Shown here in pieces: positions 5,821 through 6,357 of a DNA stretch of 6,357 bases. Below the pieces are notes generated by a model that did not search any database, had not been told where the DNA came from, and worked only from the letters and a program-made list of their open reading frames with translations. Made by a program: the position numbers and the translations under genes. The stretch's first letter is position 1; every line of letters begins with the position of its first letter. Source of the DNA: JAWLGW01 sp964569055 (GTDB lineage: Bacteria > Planctomycetota > J058); contig CAZMSZ010000415.1 in NCBI GenBank assembly GCA_964569055.1, positions 1 to 6,357 of the forward strand, read 5' to 3'.

Positions 5821-5907
5821 GCCCAGGGGAAAAGGGTTCGACGCGCGCGACGGGGATGTGGGCGAAGAGAGGGGTGAGCGAGCGCTAGCGAGAAGGTTGA
5901 CGCGATC

Positions 5908-6357
5908 ATGCTGCCCAAGACCGTGGACCACCTCTCGGCCCGTCCCACGACGGCGGCGACCCGCTTTTGCAAGGAGCTCGGCTGCGAGCAGACGACCCGC
6001 GAAGGCAAGCCGTACTGCCCCGACCACGTCGAGAACCATCCTTACGTGCAAGAGATCCTCGACACGCTCGCGGCCCGCGAGGCCGAGGAGCGGCAGGTTC
6101 GTTCGCAAGGCGCGCGCGCCGTCGACCCGCGCGGGCTGACCGCCAAGGAGCTGGTGCTTCACCTCTCGCTCCACGGCGCGCGCACGCTCGAGCGCCTCTC
6201 GCGCGAGCTGCAGCTCGACCCGCGGATCGTCGACGGCTACGTGTCGGCGCTCGTGGAGCGCGGCGTGGTCACGCTCGGGCGCACCAACCGCGGCTCGACC
6301 GTGGTGCGCCTCGCGGGCGAGGACGCGGGGCTGCTCGAGGGGCTCGACGAGGATTAG
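5908..6357 (+). CDS. Small zinc-knuckle plus winged-helix-like protein, probable DNA-binding regulator
   Basis: This complete 149-residue protein ends at the last base of the window (TAG). Residues 21-40 carry C21-x4-C26-x10-C37-x2-H40, a compact Cys3His zinc knuckle. Residues about 46-65 are helical and charged and lead into a linker containing AVDPRGLTAKE. Residues about 77-136 read as a winged helix: ELVLHLSLHG, TLERLSRELQL, PRIVDGYVSALVERG, then a basic wing, LGRTNRGSTVVRL. The C-terminus is acidic. There is no signal peptide or membrane segment. The start at 5908 has AGAAGG (5891-5896) 11 nt upstream, a slightly long spacing. I do not recognise a named gene; the fold suggests a transcriptional regulator or nucleoid-associated factor. 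It lies head-to-head with the protease gene, which may be a target. Evidence for DNA binding is from sequence pattern only. Confidence 0.8.
   Translation: MLPKTVDHLSARPTTAATRFCKELGCEQTTREGKPYCPDHVENHPYVQEILDTLAAREAEERQVRSQGARAVDPRGLTAKELVLHLSLHGARTLERLSRELQLDPRIVDGYVSALVERGVVTLGRTNRGSTVVRLAGEDAGLLEGLDED

Noticed and set aside
5829..5841. GGTTCGA-like sequence resembling a tRNA T-loop
   Set aside because: The flanking bases do not form a 5-bp T stem, and no acceptor, D or anticodon arms are found nearby.
5684..6139. Plus-strand frame starting at TTG 5684 directly after AAAAGGAG
   Set aside because: The purine run touches the start codon with no spacing, the product is motif-free and Arg-rich, and it overlaps the better frame at 5908-6357.

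Overview
The window is very GC-rich, with G or C at most third codon positions. It most likely comes from the chromosome of a member of the Myxococcota. The best lineage evidence is the large secreted protease, which ends in a MYXO-CTERM-like sorting signal: Gly-Cys, a Pro/Ala-rich stretch, a hydrophobic helix and a terminal Arg cluster. No insertion sequence, phage gene, CRISPR array, rRNA or tRNA was found, so this looks like an ordinary chromosomal neighbourhood.

Layout, left to right. (1) Positions 25-1966, minus strand: a probable two-gene unit. The upstream gene (947-1966) encodes a membrane-anchored protein with a prokaryotic RING-like zinc domain and a second four-cysteine cluster. 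The downstream gene (25-864) encodes a pentapeptide-repeat beta-helix protein with a proline-rich linker and a small C-terminal domain. (2) Positions 2066-2731, plus strand: a small class I SAM-dependent methyltransferase, divergent from the RING-like gene and possibly read from a leaderless mRNA. (3) Positions 2735-2764: a GC-rich 11-bp hairpin between two convergent genes. (4) Positions 2772-5612, minus strand: a 946-residue exported zinc metalloprotease of the DUF5117/DUF4953 type, with HExxHxxGxxH at residues 509-519, a Met-turn at 546 and the C-terminal sorting signal. (5) Positions 5613-5907: a 295-bp divergent intergenic region with three inverted-repeat elements, the densest non-coding structure in the window. 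(6) Positions 5908-6357, plus strand: a 149-residue protein joining a Cys3His zinc knuckle to a winged-helix-like domain, probably DNA-binding.

How the genes may work together is mostly inference. The small zinc/winged-helix protein sits head-to-head with the protease gene, and the gap between them carries a perfect 9-bp inverted repeat, so local transcriptional control is plausible. The RING-like and pentapeptide proteins both look like scaffold or interaction proteins with no visible enzyme active site. I see no complete, named defence or biosynthetic system. The least described parts are the RING-like/pentapeptide pair and the structured leader ahead of the zinc/winged-helix gene.
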